This document shows, piece after piece, positions 39,165 through 47,117 of a DNA stretch of 47,117 bases. The notes beneath the pieces were generated by a model. It ran no database searches, had not been told where the DNA came from, and saw only the letters and a program-made list of their open reading frames with translations. Each line of letters opens with the position of its first letter. Within the stretch, counting starts at the first letter, position 1. Source of the stretch: Oscillospiraceae bacterium (lineage in GTDB: Bacteria > Bacillota > Clostridia > Oscillospirales > Oscillospiraceae); assembly GCA_009780175.1 (NCBI GenBank), contig WRAO01000017.1, forward strand, positions 1-47,117. Reading direction: 5' to 3'. Position numbers and translations under genes: made by a program.

Positions 39165-40736
39165 ATGAGCAAAAACACCTACTACATCACCACCCCCATC
39201 TACTACCCGTCGGACAAGCTCCATATTGGGCATACCTATTGCACCGTCGCCACGGACGCAATGGCGCGGTATAAGCGAATGCGGGGTTACGATGTGTTGA
39301 TGCTCACCGGCACCGACGAACACGGCCAAAAGATCGAAGAAAACGCCAAACGCGCCGGTATGACCCCCAAGGAGTTCGTCGATCGCATCGTCGAAGGCGA
39401 AGGCGGCATCTACGATCTGTGGAAACTCATGAACATCTCCTATGACCGCTATATCCGCACCACGGATGATTACCACGTCTCCGCCATCCAAAAAATCTTC
39501 CGCGCCCTCTATGACAGGGGCGCGATCTATAAATCCGTCTACGCGGGCAAATACTGCACCCCCTGCGAGAGCTTTTGGACCGAGAGCCAACTCACGGACG
39601 GCAACTGCCCAGACTGCAGCCGCCCCGTAGTAGACGCCGAGGAAGAGGCCTACTTCTTCCGCCTCTCCGAATACACGGATAAGATCCTCAATCTCTACGA
39701 AGAACACCCTGAATTCCTGCTCCCTGTGAGCCGGAAAAATGAGATGGTCAACAACTTCCTCAAGCCCGGTCTATCGGACCTCTGCGTCTCCCGTACCTCC
39801 TTCACTTGGGGCGTGCCGGTAGACTTTGATCCCGGCCACGTCGTCTACGTCTGGATTGACGCGCTGTTCAACTACACCACCGCCCTCGGCTACCAAAACG
39901 ACAGATACCACGATTTTGAGAAGTTCTGGCCCGCCGATGTCCATTTCGTCGGCAAGGAGATCGTGCGTTTCCACTCCATCATCTGGCCCGCCATGCTGAT
40001 GGCGCTGGATCTGCCGCTCCCAAAACAAGTCTTCGGACACGGCTGGCTGCTGTTTGACGGGGGCAAGATGAGCAAATCCAAAGGCAACGTGATCGACCCC
40101 TACATCCTCGCCAGCCGCTACGGCACAGACGCCCTGCGTTACTTCCTCCTCCGCGAGTTCCCCTTCGGCTCGGACGGCAACTTCTCCAACGAGCTCCTCA
40201 TCACCCGCATCAACACCGACCTCGCCAACGACCTCGGCAACTTGGTATCCCGGACGGTGGCAATGGTCGAAAAATATTTCGATGGCACATTGCCCGAGAT
40301 GCAGGACCCCAGTCCTGAAGATGATGACCTCATCTCCATGGCTACCGCGCTCCGCGCGCTCTATGAAGAGAAGATGGAAGTTTTCGCCTTCCAGGAGGCC
40401 CTTGTGGAAGTCTTCAAAGTCACCACCCGCGCGAACAAATATATCGATGAAACCGCCCCCTGGGTTCTCGCGAAAGACGAGGCGCAGAAAACCCGCCTCG
40501 CCCGCGTGCTCTATAATCTCCTGGAGACTATCCGCATCACCACCAGCCTCCTCCTCCCCTTCACCCCGGAGAGCTGCGAAAAGGCCTGGAAGCAAATCGG
40601 CGCGGACCCGTCTATCTGCAACTGGGACAGCGCCGCCACCTTTGGCCTGCTCCCGCATACAGTGACCGTCCAAAAAGGCGAAAGCCTTTTCCCCAGAATC
40701 GACCTGGCGAAAGAACTGGAAGCATTAGAGAACTAA
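39165..40736 (+). CDS. metG: Methionyl-tRNA synthetase (short form)
   Basis: 523 residues. It charges tRNA-Met using ATP. Class I motifs are KLHIGHTYC (HIGH) near residue 18 and GGKMSKSKGN (KMSKS). One zinc knuckle is visible, CTPCESFW with CPDCSRP about 20 residues later. The chain stops after the anticodon-binding helical domain and lacks the C-terminal Trbp111-like domain found in many homologues. The ATG at 39165 follows AGGAGG. A bidirectional terminator lies at 40781-40812. Confidence 0.96.
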   Translation: MSKNTYYITTPIYYPSDKLHIGHTYCTVATDAMARYKRMRGYDVLMLTGTDEHGQKIEENAKRAGMTPKEFVDRIVEGEGGIYDLWKLMNISYDRYIRTTDDYHVSAIQKIFRALYDRGAIYKSVYAGKYCTPCESFWTESQLTDGNCPDCSRPVVDAEEEAYFFRLSEYTDKILNLYEEHPEFLLPVSRKNEMVNNFLKPGLSDLCVSRTSFTWGVPVDFDPGHVVYVWIDALFNYTTALGYQNDRYHDFEKFWPADVHFVGKEIVRFHSIIWPAMLMALDLPLPKQVFGHGWLLFDGGKMSKSKGNVIDPYILASRYGTDALRYFLLREFPFGSDGNFSNELLITRINTDLANDLGNLVSRTVAMVEKYFDGTLPEMQDPSPEDDDLISMATALRALYEEKMEVFAFQEALVEVFKVTTRANKYIDETAPWVLAKDEAQKTRLARVLYNLLETIRITTSLLLPFTPESCEKAWKQIGADPSICNWDSAATFGLLPHTVTVQKGESLFPRIDLAKELEALEN

Positions 40737-40780
40737 ACACTAGGGCTTATGCTGCTAGCTAATACGCATACCGCGCATGA

Positions 40781-40812
40781 AAAAGGTTAGCCCCTTTCGG
40801 GGCTAACCTTTT
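40781..40812. terminator. Bidirectional terminator
   Basis: A perfect 14-bp stem AAAAGGTTAGCCCC/GGGGCTAACCTTTT with TTTC loop, followed by CTTT on the plus strand and T-rich on the minus strand. It serves both metG and the convergent SLOG gene. Confidence 0.88.
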
Positions 40813-40814
40813 CT

Positions 40815-41291
40815 TTATACCTCGTCCGCCAGATTGATAATCTGCACCCCAAGGCTCTTCGCATAACTCACCGTATACGCCGTCCCGCCGGTGACCCGAT
40901 CTAAGTAGCAAACGCAAAATCCGCTCTGCTCCGCCAAGTGCCGGTTGCGCTTATACATGCACCCGCCGTAATACTTCTCCGCCGTGTAGACCACCTTGTC
41001 CACCTGGCTTACAATCTGCTCAAAAATCGCTCTATCTTCCCCAGGCCAGCCAAAGTCGTGATCTTTGCAGGGCAAAACCAAAATCAGCTTCACCTCCGGG
41101 TGCTGCCGCCTCGCTCTGAGCACCGTAAGCGCGGCCAGCATATCAAAACCCAGTGCCCCGCCGACGCCAAAATACTCCACGCCGCGCGCAATGAGTCCGT
41201 CCACCGCCCGCTCCAACTTCGCGAGAACCTCGGGATATTTGTCCCGCGGGATGTCCCGGTGTCCGGTGAGGAAACAAGTTTTTTCTCGCAT
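40815..41291 (-). CDS. SLOG-family (YpsA/DUF1273-like) protein
   Basis: 158 residues. The Rossmann-like SLOG fold is shown by CFLTGHRDIPRDKYPEV, FGVGGALGFDMLAALTVLR and a late GGTAYTVSYAKSLGVQIINLA. SLOG domains bind nucleotides or related ligands; the cellular role is unknown. The ATG at 41291 is preferred. An in-frame ATG at 41357 lies inside the adjoining MITE-like element and would add 22 unrelated residues. Confidence 0.8.
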   Translation of the reverse strand: MREKTCFLTGHRDIPRDKYPEVLAKLERAVDGLIARGVEYFGVGGALGFDMLAALTVLRARRQHPEVKLILVLPCKDHDFGWPGEDRAIFEQIVSQVDKVVYTAEKYYGGCMYKRNRHLAEQSGFCVCYLDRVTGGTAYTVSYAKSLGVQIINLADEV

Positions 41292-41334
41292 GGTGGTTTC
41301 TTCCACGAGTGATCTCTCCCATAGTGTCTTTTCT

Positions 41335-41705
41335 ATAGAGATGTTTCTTTGAGCCATGTGGCTCCAGCGCTACGTTGCGCTGAGGCGCATTTGACTTTTA
41401 GCGCTTGCGCGTTCAAGTCAAGTGGTTCCGCCTGCCGGCGGAGGGACTGTCGCTTTCGAGCGTACACGTTTCTGTGCGGTGCATGAGACAAATGTGCGGT
41501 GCTTTTCGCACTGCACTCCCTTCCGCCGGACGAGGCGGAAGCTGTAACGCTGTGGTCCGCTGTGCACGAAAGTCAAAAGGAAGAGATTTTCAAGAGAAAC
41601 CATTCGGTTTCTCTTGAATCGCCTTTTTTGGCGAAGCAAAAAAAGTAGGTCGCCTTCGGCGACACGAAGCGCATGGCCCACAGGCCAAAATAGAAATATC
41701 TCTAT
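41335..41705 (+). repeat. Dispersed MITE-like element, copy B (complete)
   Basis: 371 bp without a supported gene. Terminal inverted repeats ATAGAGATGTTTCT (41335-41348) and AGAAATATCTCTAT (41692-41705) match at 13 of 14 positions. The inside is a chain of hairpins: GAGCC/GGCTC, TTCCGCC with GGCGGA, CTTCCGCC/GGCGGAAG, AAGAGAAACC/GGTTTCTCTT, and GTCGCCTTCGGCGAC. The order is shared with copy C (minus) and, for the 3' part, copy A. It fills the space between the SLOG gene start and the guaB end. Confidence 0.8.
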
Positions 41706-41729
41706 GGCGACGGCAAGTAAAACAAAAAC

Positions 41730-43238
41730 CTACCCTTGCACCACATCCGTTTGATTCTTCAACACGACATCATGCGCCCCGCCCTCGACGATCGAGACAG
41801 ACGACACCAACGTCAGCCGCGCTTTTTCCTGTAGTTCTGGGATCGTTAAGGCTCCGCAGTTACACATCGTAGATTTCACCTTCGCCAGAGACAAGGCCAC
41901 ATTATCCGCCAGCGCGCCCGCGTAGGGCACATAGGAGTCAACCCCCTCTTCGAAGGAGAGTTTTTTATCGCCGCCGGAGTCATACCGTTGCCAGTTCCGC
42001 GCCCGGTTCGACCCTTCGCCCCAATATTCTTTCATATAGCTTCCGCCGACTACAACCCGCCGTCCGGGGGCTTCGTCAAAGCGGGCGAAATACCGGCCCA
42101 ACATACAGAAATCCGCACCCATCGCAAGGGCCAAGGTGATGTGATGATCGTGGACAATCCCGCCGTCCGAACAGATGGGCACATAAATCCCCGTCTCTTT
42201 GAAATACTCGTCCCGCGCCTCCGCGACCTCGATCACCGCCGAAGCCTGGCCTCTGCCGATCCCCTTCGCCTCGCGCGTAATGCAGATCGCTCCGCCGCCG
42301 ATCCCGACTTTGATGAAGTCCGCACCGGCATCCGCCAGGAACCGGAATCCCTCCCGGTCCACCACGTTCCCCGCGCCGACCTTCACTTCATCGCCATACC
42401 GCGCGCGAACGAAACCGAGCGTCTGCTTTTGCCATTCCGTGAACCCCTCGGAGGAGTCGATGCACAAGACGTCCGCGCCAGCCTCAACCAAAGCGGGCAC
42501 GCGCTCCGCATAGTCCAGCGTGTTGATCCCCGCGCCGACGACATAGCTTTTCGCGGCGTCCAGCAACTCCCGCGGATTCGCCTTATGGCTGTCATAGTCC
42601 TTCCGAAATACAAAGGCCACCAACCGCTGGTTCTTATCAATCACCGGCAGCGCGTTGAGCTTATGCTCCCAGATGATATCGTTCGCCTCTTTCAGGCTTA
42701 CGCCTTCCTCCGCGTAGACGATGTTCTCAAACGGCGTCATAAATTCCGACACCGGCGTCTTCGGGTCCATCCGGCTGGGCCGATAATCCCGGCTCGTGAC
42801 CAGTCCCAAAAATTTGCCCGTATTCGTCCCGTCATGCGTCACCGCCACGGTAGCGTGCCCCGTCTTTTCCTTGAGCGCAAGCAAATCTCCCATCGTCTGA
42901 TCCGGCCGCACGTTGGAGTCAGACGCGACAAAACCCGCCTTGTGCCGCTTCACGCGCCGAACCATCTCCGCTTGATCCTCAATCGCCTGCGATCCGTACA
43001 AAAAGGCAATCCCGCCCTCTTTCGCCAGCGCGACCGCCATTCTATCATCCGAGACAGACTGCATCACAGCCGAAACCAGCGGGATATTCATCACAATCGC
43101 CGGTTCCTCTCCCGCCCGATAGCGCGTAACCGCCGTTTTCAGCGAAACCTTATCCGGCACACACTCCGCCGACGAATAACCAGGCACCAAGAGATACTCA
43201 CTAAAGGTGCGAGACGGAGAGTCGTAATAAAAAGCCAT
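41730..43238 (-). CDS. guaB: IMP dehydrogenase
   Basis: 502 residues. It oxidises IMP to XMP in GMP synthesis with NAD+. An (alpha/beta)8 barrel is interrupted by a CBS pair ([40 protein letters not shown]). The catalytic loop reads [20 protein letters not shown], the variant used by a Firmicute subgroup, with the active-site Cys kept. The ATG at 43238 follows AAAGGAGG. It is monocistronic, flanked on both sides by inverted copies of the MITE-like element. Confidence 0.93.
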   Translation of the reverse strand: MAFYYDSPSRTFSEYLLVPGYSSAECVPDKVSLKTAVTRYRAGEEPAIVMNIPLVSAVMQSVSDDRMAVALAKEGGIAFLYGSQAIEDQAEMVRRVKRHKAGFVASDSNVRPDQTMGDLLALKEKTGHATVAVTHDGTNTGKFLGLVTSRDYRPSRMDPKTPVSEFMTPFENIVYAEEGVSLKEANDIIWEHKLNALPVIDKNQRLVAFVFRKDYDSHKANPRELLDAAKSYVVGAGINTLDYAERVPALVEAGADVLCIDSSEGFTEWQKQTLGFVRARYGDEVKVGAGNVVDREGFRFLADAGADFIKVGIGGGAICITREAKGIGRGQASAVIEVAEARDEYFKETGIYVPICSDGGIVHDHHITLALAMGADFCMLGRYFARFDEAPGRRVVVGGSYMKEYWGEGSNRARNWQRYDSGGDKKLSFEEGVDSYVPYAGALADNVALSLAKVKSTMCNCGALTIPELQEKARLTLVSSVSIVEGGAHDVVLKNQTDVVQG

Positions 43239-43275
43239 TGGCAGGGGCCTCCTTTTGATTTTTGTATTATCCTTT

Positions 43276-43304
43276 ATAATACCATGATTTTTGTTGCAGA
43301 GCAA
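43276..43304 (-). promoter_or_regulatory. Sigma-A promoter of guaB
   Basis: Minus strand: -35 TTGCTC (43299-43304), 17-bp spacer, -10 TATTAT (43276-43281). The -35 lies 22 bp from the end of element copy C. Confidence 0.7.
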
Positions 43305-43326
43305 CTGGGCTTCTCTTATTTCTTTG

Positions 43327-43786
43327 CCATAGGGATATTTCCACCCTGGCTGGTAGGCCTATTGCGTTGTGTCGCCGAAGGCGCCCTCCTTTTTGCGTTG
43401 GCAAAAAGGAGGCAAAAAACAATTCAAGAGAAACCATATGGTTTCTCTTGAAAAACTCTTCCTTTTGACTGTAATACACAGCGCACCAAACGCTTGTCTT
43501 CCGCCTCGCCCGGCGGAAGGGAATCCGCTTACGGGCGCGCACCGCACATTCGTCTAGCGCACCGCACAAGAACGTGTATGCCCGAAAGCGGCCCAACCTC
43601 CGCCGGCAGGCGGAACCACATGACTTTTGTGCCCATAAACCAAAAGTCAAATGGGGGTCCCGGGGGCGAAGCCCTCGGGTCGCATTTTTTTGCTTACTTT
43701 TTTTGTGCGATAGCAAAAAAAGTAAGGCGCCTCAGCGCAACGAGCATTGCGAGCCGCAGGCTCAGTAAAAAATAGAACAATCTAGA
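43327..43786 (-). repeat. Dispersed MITE-like element, copy C (inverted, longer)
   Basis: About 460 bp on the minus strand, homologous to copy B along its length. It differs by an extra roughly 65-bp hairpin block (CTTACTTTTTTTGC and its complement, then GAGGGC/GCCCCC) between TTGCGCTGAGGCGC and ATTTGACTTTT. The 3' end CATAGGGATATTTCC (43327-43341) is well kept; the other end, AGAACAATCTAGA (43774-43786), is degenerate. The short frames in it (encoding KRNHMVSLE-like strings) come from the palindromes and are not treated as genes. Confidence 0.78.
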
Positions 43787-43801
43787 AAAACAAAAACCCT
43801 T

Positions 43802-45154
43802 TTATAGAGCCCTCAGCAATATCGCACACTCCAGCCGCTTCTTGAACATCGCACACCCCACAGGATCCACCCCCCGGACACTGCCGGAAACATGCCGCGC
43901 ATTCGCTGAACATCCGCCCCCACAATAAAGACGCGCCCAGCAATCGTCACAATCCGGCCGATTGTAGACGGAAAGCCCCGCCAATTCGTCTCGCGCGGCC
44001 ATGTTCGTCACACCCTGCCAGACATCGCCCATGGAATATGCGTCCTCGCCCACAAACTGATGGCACGGAAACAGCTCACCCCAAGGTGTCACCGCCAAAT
44101 ACTCCGTCCCGGAGCCGCAGCCGAGCAGCCGCTTGTGGACGCAAGGGCCGCGGTCTAGGTCTATGGTGTAGTGATAGAAGCGGAACGCCTTGTCCGTCCC
44201 CTGCCTCGCCTTCATCTCAGCGGCGAGACGCTCATATTGCGCAAAAATCACCGGTAAATCCGCTTCCCCCGGCGCATACAAATCCCCCGGCGGGCCGACA
44301 GCGGGCTCCAACGAGAGCTCCGTAAACCCGAGGTCCGCCATATGCAGAATGTCCTCCACAAAATCGAGGTTCCGCCGCGTGTAGGTCCCACGGATATAAT
44401 ACCCCTTACCCCCGCGCCGCCGGACAAGTTCCTGGAATTTCGGCACCACCGTATCATAACTCCCGGCCCCAGCAGGCGTCCGCCGCAGGCGATCATGCAC
44501 CTCTTTGCGTCCGTCGAGGCTGAGCACAACCGTCTCCATCTCGCGATTCAGGAACTCCATCATCTCCTCCTGGAGCAGCATCCCGTTGGTGGTCAATGTA
44601 AACCGACACCGCTTATTCAGTGCCGCTTCCCGGCTGCGCCCATACGCCACCAACGCCTTCACCACAGCCCAGTTGAGCAGCGGCTCCCCGCCGAAAAAGT
44701 CCACCTCCAAATTCCGCCGATCGCCGGAATTTTCCAGCAGAAAATCGAGGGCCTGCTTGCCAACCTCAAAGGACATTAGCGCCCGATCTCCGTGATACTG
44801 CCCCTCCCGGGCAAAGCAGTAGTCACAGGCAAGATTGCACGTATGCGCCACATGCAAACAAAGCGCCTTTACCTCGCCGGACCGTTTCGCCGTCCCCGCC
44901 AACGCGCGATACGGCGCATCCGGCGCAAACAACTGTCCCGCCGTTTGGAGGCCCGCAATCGCCTCCATCACGGCGACAATCTCCGTCTCAGCTACTTCCG
45001 GATAAGAAGCCGCAAGTTCCGTCGCAAGGCCGTCAGACGACTTCGCCTCATACCTCGCAATCGCGTCAAACACGAGGTTGTCCACCTGATGAATCGCCCC
45101 GCTGCTCGTATCGACGACAATGTTCCGCCCCGCCAGTTTATATTGATGTATCAT
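43802..45154 (-). CDS. scfB: SCIFF peptide maturase, radical SAM/SPASM protein
   Basis: 450 residues. It forms thioether cross-links in the SCIFF peptide ScfA. N-terminal residues 1-90 form the peptide-binding (RRE-like) region. The radical SAM cluster motif is CNLACDYC (C-x3-C-x2-C), followed by DFFGGEPLLNW. The C-terminal SPASM region has CGSGTEYLAVTPWGELFPC, then CDDCWARLYCGGGCSANA and a final VGCAMF, enough cysteines for two auxiliary clusters. The ATG at 45154 follows AAGGAGAAA. It lies 131 bp downstream of scfA behind a terminator hairpin, so it depends on read-through or a local promoter. Confidence 0.95.
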   Translation of the reverse strand: MIHQYKLAGRNIVVDTSSGAIHQVDNLVFDAIARYEAKSSDGLATELAASYPEVAETEIVAVMEAIAGLQTAGQLFAPDAPYRALAGTAKRSGEVKALCLHVAHTCNLACDYCFAREGQYHGDRALMSFEVGKQALDFLLENSGDRRNLEVDFFGGEPLLNWAVVKALVAYGRSREAALNKRCRFTLTTNGMLLQEEMMEFLNREMETVVLSLDGRKEVHDRLRRTPAGAGSYDTVVPKFQELVRRRGGKGYYIRGTYTRRNLDFVEDILHMADLGFTELSLEPAVGPPGDLYAPGEADLPVIFAQYERLAAEMKARQGTDKAFRFYHYTIDLDRGPCVHKRLLGCGSGTEYLAVTPWGELFPCHQFVGEDAYSMGDVWQGVTNMAARDELAGLSVYNRPDCDDCWARLYCGGGCSANARHVSGSVRGVDPVGCAMFKKRLECAILLRAL

Positions 45155-45193
45155 ACATTTTCTCCTTGCCATGCCGTATCCTTCGTATATAGA

Positions 45194-45216
45194 GCGGGCG
45201 AACACAGTTCGCCCGC
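45194..45216. repeat. Short palindromic dispersed repeat, copy 4
   Basis: GCGGGCGAACACAGTTCGCCCGC, a near-perfect palindrome between scfA and scfB. It has the same build as the copies at 3765, 31679 and 38307. Confidence 0.5.
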
Positions 45217-45232
45217 ATGCTGCCACGCACCC

Positions 45233-45271
45233 AAAAAATAACCGCCTGCCGCAACTGCGGAGGCGGTTATT
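45233..45271 (-). terminator. Terminator/attenuator between scfA and scfB
   Basis: Stem AATAACCGCCT (45237-45247) with AGGCGGTTATT (45261-45271) encloses an inner CCGCA/TGCGG stem. Six A on the plus strand (45233-45238) give the U run. It probably makes scfA mRNA more abundant than scfB mRNA. Confidence 0.8.
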
Positions 45272-45285
45272 TGTCTATCCCTGTG

Positions 45286-45429
45286 CTACTTCTGTCCCTC
45301 GCATGGCTGGTTAATCACGCCGCAGGAAGTCTTGCAGGCAGATTGGCAGGAGGTGGGGCACTCGCCGCAGCCGCCGGTCGCTACGCTTTGGGCCAAGCTG
45401 CCCGTTGTGATGGTTTGGATTCTCTCCAT
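45286..45429 (-). CDS. scfA: SCIFF ribosomal peptide precursor (six Cys in forty-five residues)
   Basis: 47 residues: a short leader MERIQTITTGSLAQSVATGG, then six cysteines at 21, 24, 28, 32, 36 and 43 with the conserved CQSACKTSC block. This is the near-universal Clostridia peptide that ScfB modifies with thioether links; its biological role is unsettled. The ATG at 45429 follows GAGGTGA; longer frames extend through the promoter. The promoter at 45461-45489 overlaps the end of the decarboxylase gene. Confidence 0.95.
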   Translation of the reverse strand: MERIQTITTGSLAQSVATGGCGECPTSCQSACKTSCGVINQPCEGQK

Positions 45430-45460
45430 GATGGTCACCTCGCTTCGATTTCTACCCATC

Positions 45461-45489
45461 ATTGTACCGAAAAACTCAGCGATTGTCAA
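45461..45489 (-). promoter_or_regulatory. Consensus promoter of scfA
   Basis: Minus strand: -35 TTGACA (45484-45489), 17-bp spacer, -10 TACAAT (45461-45466). The -35 box lies inside the last codons of the upstream decarboxylase gene. Confidence 0.9.
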
Positions 45490-46900
45490 CAATCTCAATC
45501 TGGCCCTCTGGCGCCTCAAAGGTACGCTTCAAAACCACCCCGCTCGCTTCCAGTTCGCTCAAACACACGGCAATCTCCGTCGTAATCCGCACCCCTGGCG
45601 TTACCAACGGCACCCCTGGCGGATAGGCCCATACATAGCCCCGCGCAATCTGCCCCACACTCTCCGCAAAGCCCACTTGCCGACCCGGGAGCCGCATCGC
45701 TTCCCCGGCAAGCATCATCTGCTCCGGCATAGACGGCAAAGCGACAGATCCCCGCTCAGGTACGGCCTCCGCAATGCTGTCCTGACGTCGGAGCGCCTCG
45801 CCCAACCGGGCACACTCTCCATCCGTGCTCTGCGGACTGGTCATCGCAATCGCATAGCCATCCAGCGCCATTTCCAATTCGATCCCGAACTCTGCCCGGA
45901 GCGCATCCATCAGCGCAGTCCCGGTCAGACTGGTACCGCCGCAGAGGATAACCAGTTTTCCCGGATCGTGGGTGTAGATATGGTGAGAGTCGAGCTCTCT
46001 GCGAAGCAACTTCAGATGCCGCAAGTCCCGCATTTCCTCGTAAAACCGATCCAGCCGCTGCCGCCAAGCGTCAAACAGCCCCTCCCCCTGCTCCTCCAGG
46101 TACGTCACACATCCGTCCATCGACGCTAGGAGCGGATAGGAGGGGCTCGTGCTCTGAAACACCCCCAGCGCATGCCGCAGTCTCGCCGGCGAAACCCGCT
46201 CCCCGGCTCGATGCAAAACCGCCGTCTGCGTCAGGCTCGGCAAGGTCTTGTGCAAGCTCTGCACCACCAAATCTGCCCCCTGATGCACCGCTGACGGCGG
46301 AAAATGGGAACTCAACCCCAAATGCGCTCCATGCGCCTCGTCCACAAACAACGGGATATCACGATTATGCAGAACCGCCGCAATCGCCCCCACATCACTG
46401 AGTACACCCTCATACGTTGGCGACGTAAGCACCACTAGTCGAATATCCGGATAAGCCTCCAACGCCCGCGCCACCGCCTCCGCGGTCACGCTCCCTGCGA
46501 TCCCGGCACCCGCCACAATCGCCGGCTCCAAATAGACCGGGTGAAGCCCCATTAGTTCCACGGCGTGGTAGACAGACTTATGGCAATTCCGCGCCAGCAA
46601 AATCCGGTCCCCCGGACTCACAGAGGCGTAAACCCCCGCCAAAATCCCGCCGCTCGATCCGTTGATGAGAAAATAAGCCTCGTCGCTCCCCCAGAGTCGC
46701 GCGGCTCGCATCTGGGCATCCCGTAAAATGCCATCGGGCGCGTGGAGGTCGTCGAAACCGTCAATTTCGGTAATGTCAAGCTGCCACGGCAAGAGCGGGC
46801 TGTGTGCCGCTCGTCGTTTGTGTCCTGGCATATGCATAGAACAAATCTCGCGCCTCGCATAGGCCTGAAGCTGGTCGTATAAAGCAAGGTTTTTTTCCAT
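45476..46900 (-). CDS. Orn/Lys/Arg decarboxylase-family PLP enzyme
   Basis: 474 residues. Fold-type I PLP enzyme of the Orn/Lys/Arg decarboxylase group (SpeA/LdcC-like short Firmicute form). SMHMPGHKR at the N-terminus, FLINGSSGGILAG, LFVDEAHGAHLG and the cofactor-lysine motif SLHKTLPSLTQTA (Lys of HK) are visible. Family members decarboxylate basic amino acids to polyamines; the exact substrate cannot be read. The ATG at 46900 is the more natural start, although the ribosome site is weak. It ends within the scfA promoter. Confidence 0.88.
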   Translation of the reverse strand: MEKNLALYDQLQAYARREICSMHMPGHKRRAAHSPLLPWQLDITEIDGFDDLHAPDGILRDAQMRAARLWGSDEAYFLINGSSGGILAGVYASVSPGDRILLARNCHKSVYHAVELMGLHPVYLEPAIVAGAGIAGSVTAEAVARALEAYPDIRLVVLTSPTYEGVLSDVGAIAAVLHNRDIPLFVDEAHGAHLGLSSHFPPSAVHQGADLVVQSLHKTLPSLTQTAVLHRAGERVSPARLRHALGVFQSTSPSYPLLASMDGCVTYLEEQGEGLFDAWRQRLDRFYEEMRDLRHLKLLRRELDSHHIYTHDPGKLVILCGGTSLTGTALMDALRAEFGIELEMALDGYAIAMTSPQSTDGECARLGEALRRQDSIAEAVPERGSVALPSMPEQMMLAGEAMRLPGRQVGFAESVGQIARGYVWAYPPGVPLVTPGVRITTEIAVCLSELEASGVVLKRTFEAPEGQIEIVDNR

Positions 46901-46914
46901 ACGGCATACCCACA

Positions 46915-46951
46915 AAATAAAAAAGATTCACATGATAAGATCATGTGAATC
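46915..46951 (-). terminator. Terminator after tRNA-Tyr
   Basis: A perfect 12-bp stem GATTCACATGAT/ATCATGTGAATC with AAG loop (46925-46951). The minus strand runs into a T-rich stretch. Confidence 0.88.
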
Positions 46952-46955
46952 TCTA

Positions 46956-47040
46956 TGGTGGGGGAGGACGGATTCGAACCATCGAAGCGAGACGCAACAG
47001 ATTTACAGTCTGCCCCCTTTGGCCACTCGGGAACTCCCCC
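46956..47040 (-). tRNA. tRNA-Tyr (GUA)
   Basis: 85 nt with a long variable arm. Acceptor GGGGGAG/CTCCCCC, anticodon loop CTGTAAA (anticodon GTA), T loop TTCGAAT, discriminator A, encoded CCA. Confidence 0.97.
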
Positions 47041-47043
47041 ATA

Positions 47044-47117
47044 TGGAGCTGGTGGACGGACTTGAACCCCCGACCTGCTGATTACAAATCAGCTGCTCTA
47101 CCAACTGAGCTACACCA
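47044..47117 (-). tRNA. tRNA-Thr (UGU), 5' end cut by window edge
   Basis: Anticodon stem GCTGA/TCAGC with loop TTTGTAA (anticodon TGT), T loop TTCAAGT, 3' acceptor CACCAGC, discriminator T, encoded CCA. The first two bases (expected GC) lie beyond the window. It is 3 bp upstream of tRNA-Tyr in the same transcript. Confidence 0.94.

Noticed and set aside
41988-43451. A 487-codon open frame antisense to guaB
   Set aside because: Shadow of guaB extended into element copy C; low-complexity Arg-rich translation, no domain.
43267-43716. Short ORFs with KRNHMVSLE-like strings in the dispersed element (also 41418-41681)
   Set aside because: The similarity between copies comes from the shared palindrome, which reads nearly the same on both strands. 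There is no ribosome site and frame lengths differ between copies.
45286-45519. Longer 77-residue form of the SCIFF peptide
   Set aside because: The extra 30 codons run through the -10 box and the ribosome site; family length and the GAGGTGA site support the 47-residue form.

Overview
This window looks like chromosomal DNA from an anaerobic, monoderm-type Firmicute of class Clostridia. An Oscillospirales-like lineage is plausible, but that is inference. The main pointers are the SCIFF peptide with its radical-SAM maturase (a Clostridia hallmark), single-chain clade-II PurL, SLH-domain surface protein chemistry with CsaB, preQ1-I control of a VUT transporter, small Clostridia families resembling DUF6774 and DUF4330, and consensus sigma-A promoters (TTGACA/TATAAT, 17 bp). 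Most genes are GC-rich and on the minus strand. I see no transposase, phage module or CRISPR array.

Layout. 1-1000: the 3' part of a dispersed MITE-like element, then promoter, preQ1-I riboswitch, terminator and queuosine-precursor transporter. 1075-8052 (minus): an ABM-like protein, then a PMT-type glycosyltransferase / PHP phosphatase / rpiB / glycosidase-like unit, then a CofE-like ligase / Imm-5-like / rhodanese unit. 8100-10800: an AT-richer patch with a CPBP-family protein and an ABC-2 exporter pair. 10845-20989: a cell-surface locus. A secreted SLH-domain phosphodiester glycosidase is divergent from a six-gene plus-strand operon (murJ, O-antigen-ligase-like, GT4, two DUF4330-like proteins, and a GT4-CsaB fusion). 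The operon is predicted to make, flip, join and pyruvylate a secondary cell-wall polymer that SLH domains bind.

21225-34240 (minus): gtrA-like, purL, a YczE-like membrane protein, an oligopeptide-type binding lipoprotein, pgeF, secA, an rluA-family gene and a large conserved membrane protein. 34369-36144: small conserved genes and an unrecognised zinc-ribbon membrane protein. 36284-36988: a four-tRNA operon (transcribed Arg-His-Gln-Lys) whose spacers are full of perfect hairpins. 37107-41291: a secreted unknown, a YkvI-like transporter, metG and a SLOG protein. 41335-43786: guaB bracketed by two inverted copies of the MITE-like element. 43802-46900: scfB, scfA and an Orn/Lys/Arg decarboxylase-family gene. 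tRNA-Tyr and a tRNA-Thr cut by the window edge close the window.

The least explained features are: (i) the three-copy, 370-460 bp palindrome-rich element with 14-bp terminal inverted repeats and covarying internal stems; (ii) a PurL whose glutaminase cysteine position encodes glycine; (iii) a short palindromic repeat that has become in-frame coding sequence in the YkvI-like gene; and (iv) the hairpin-packed tRNA spacers. None of these could be checked against databases here.
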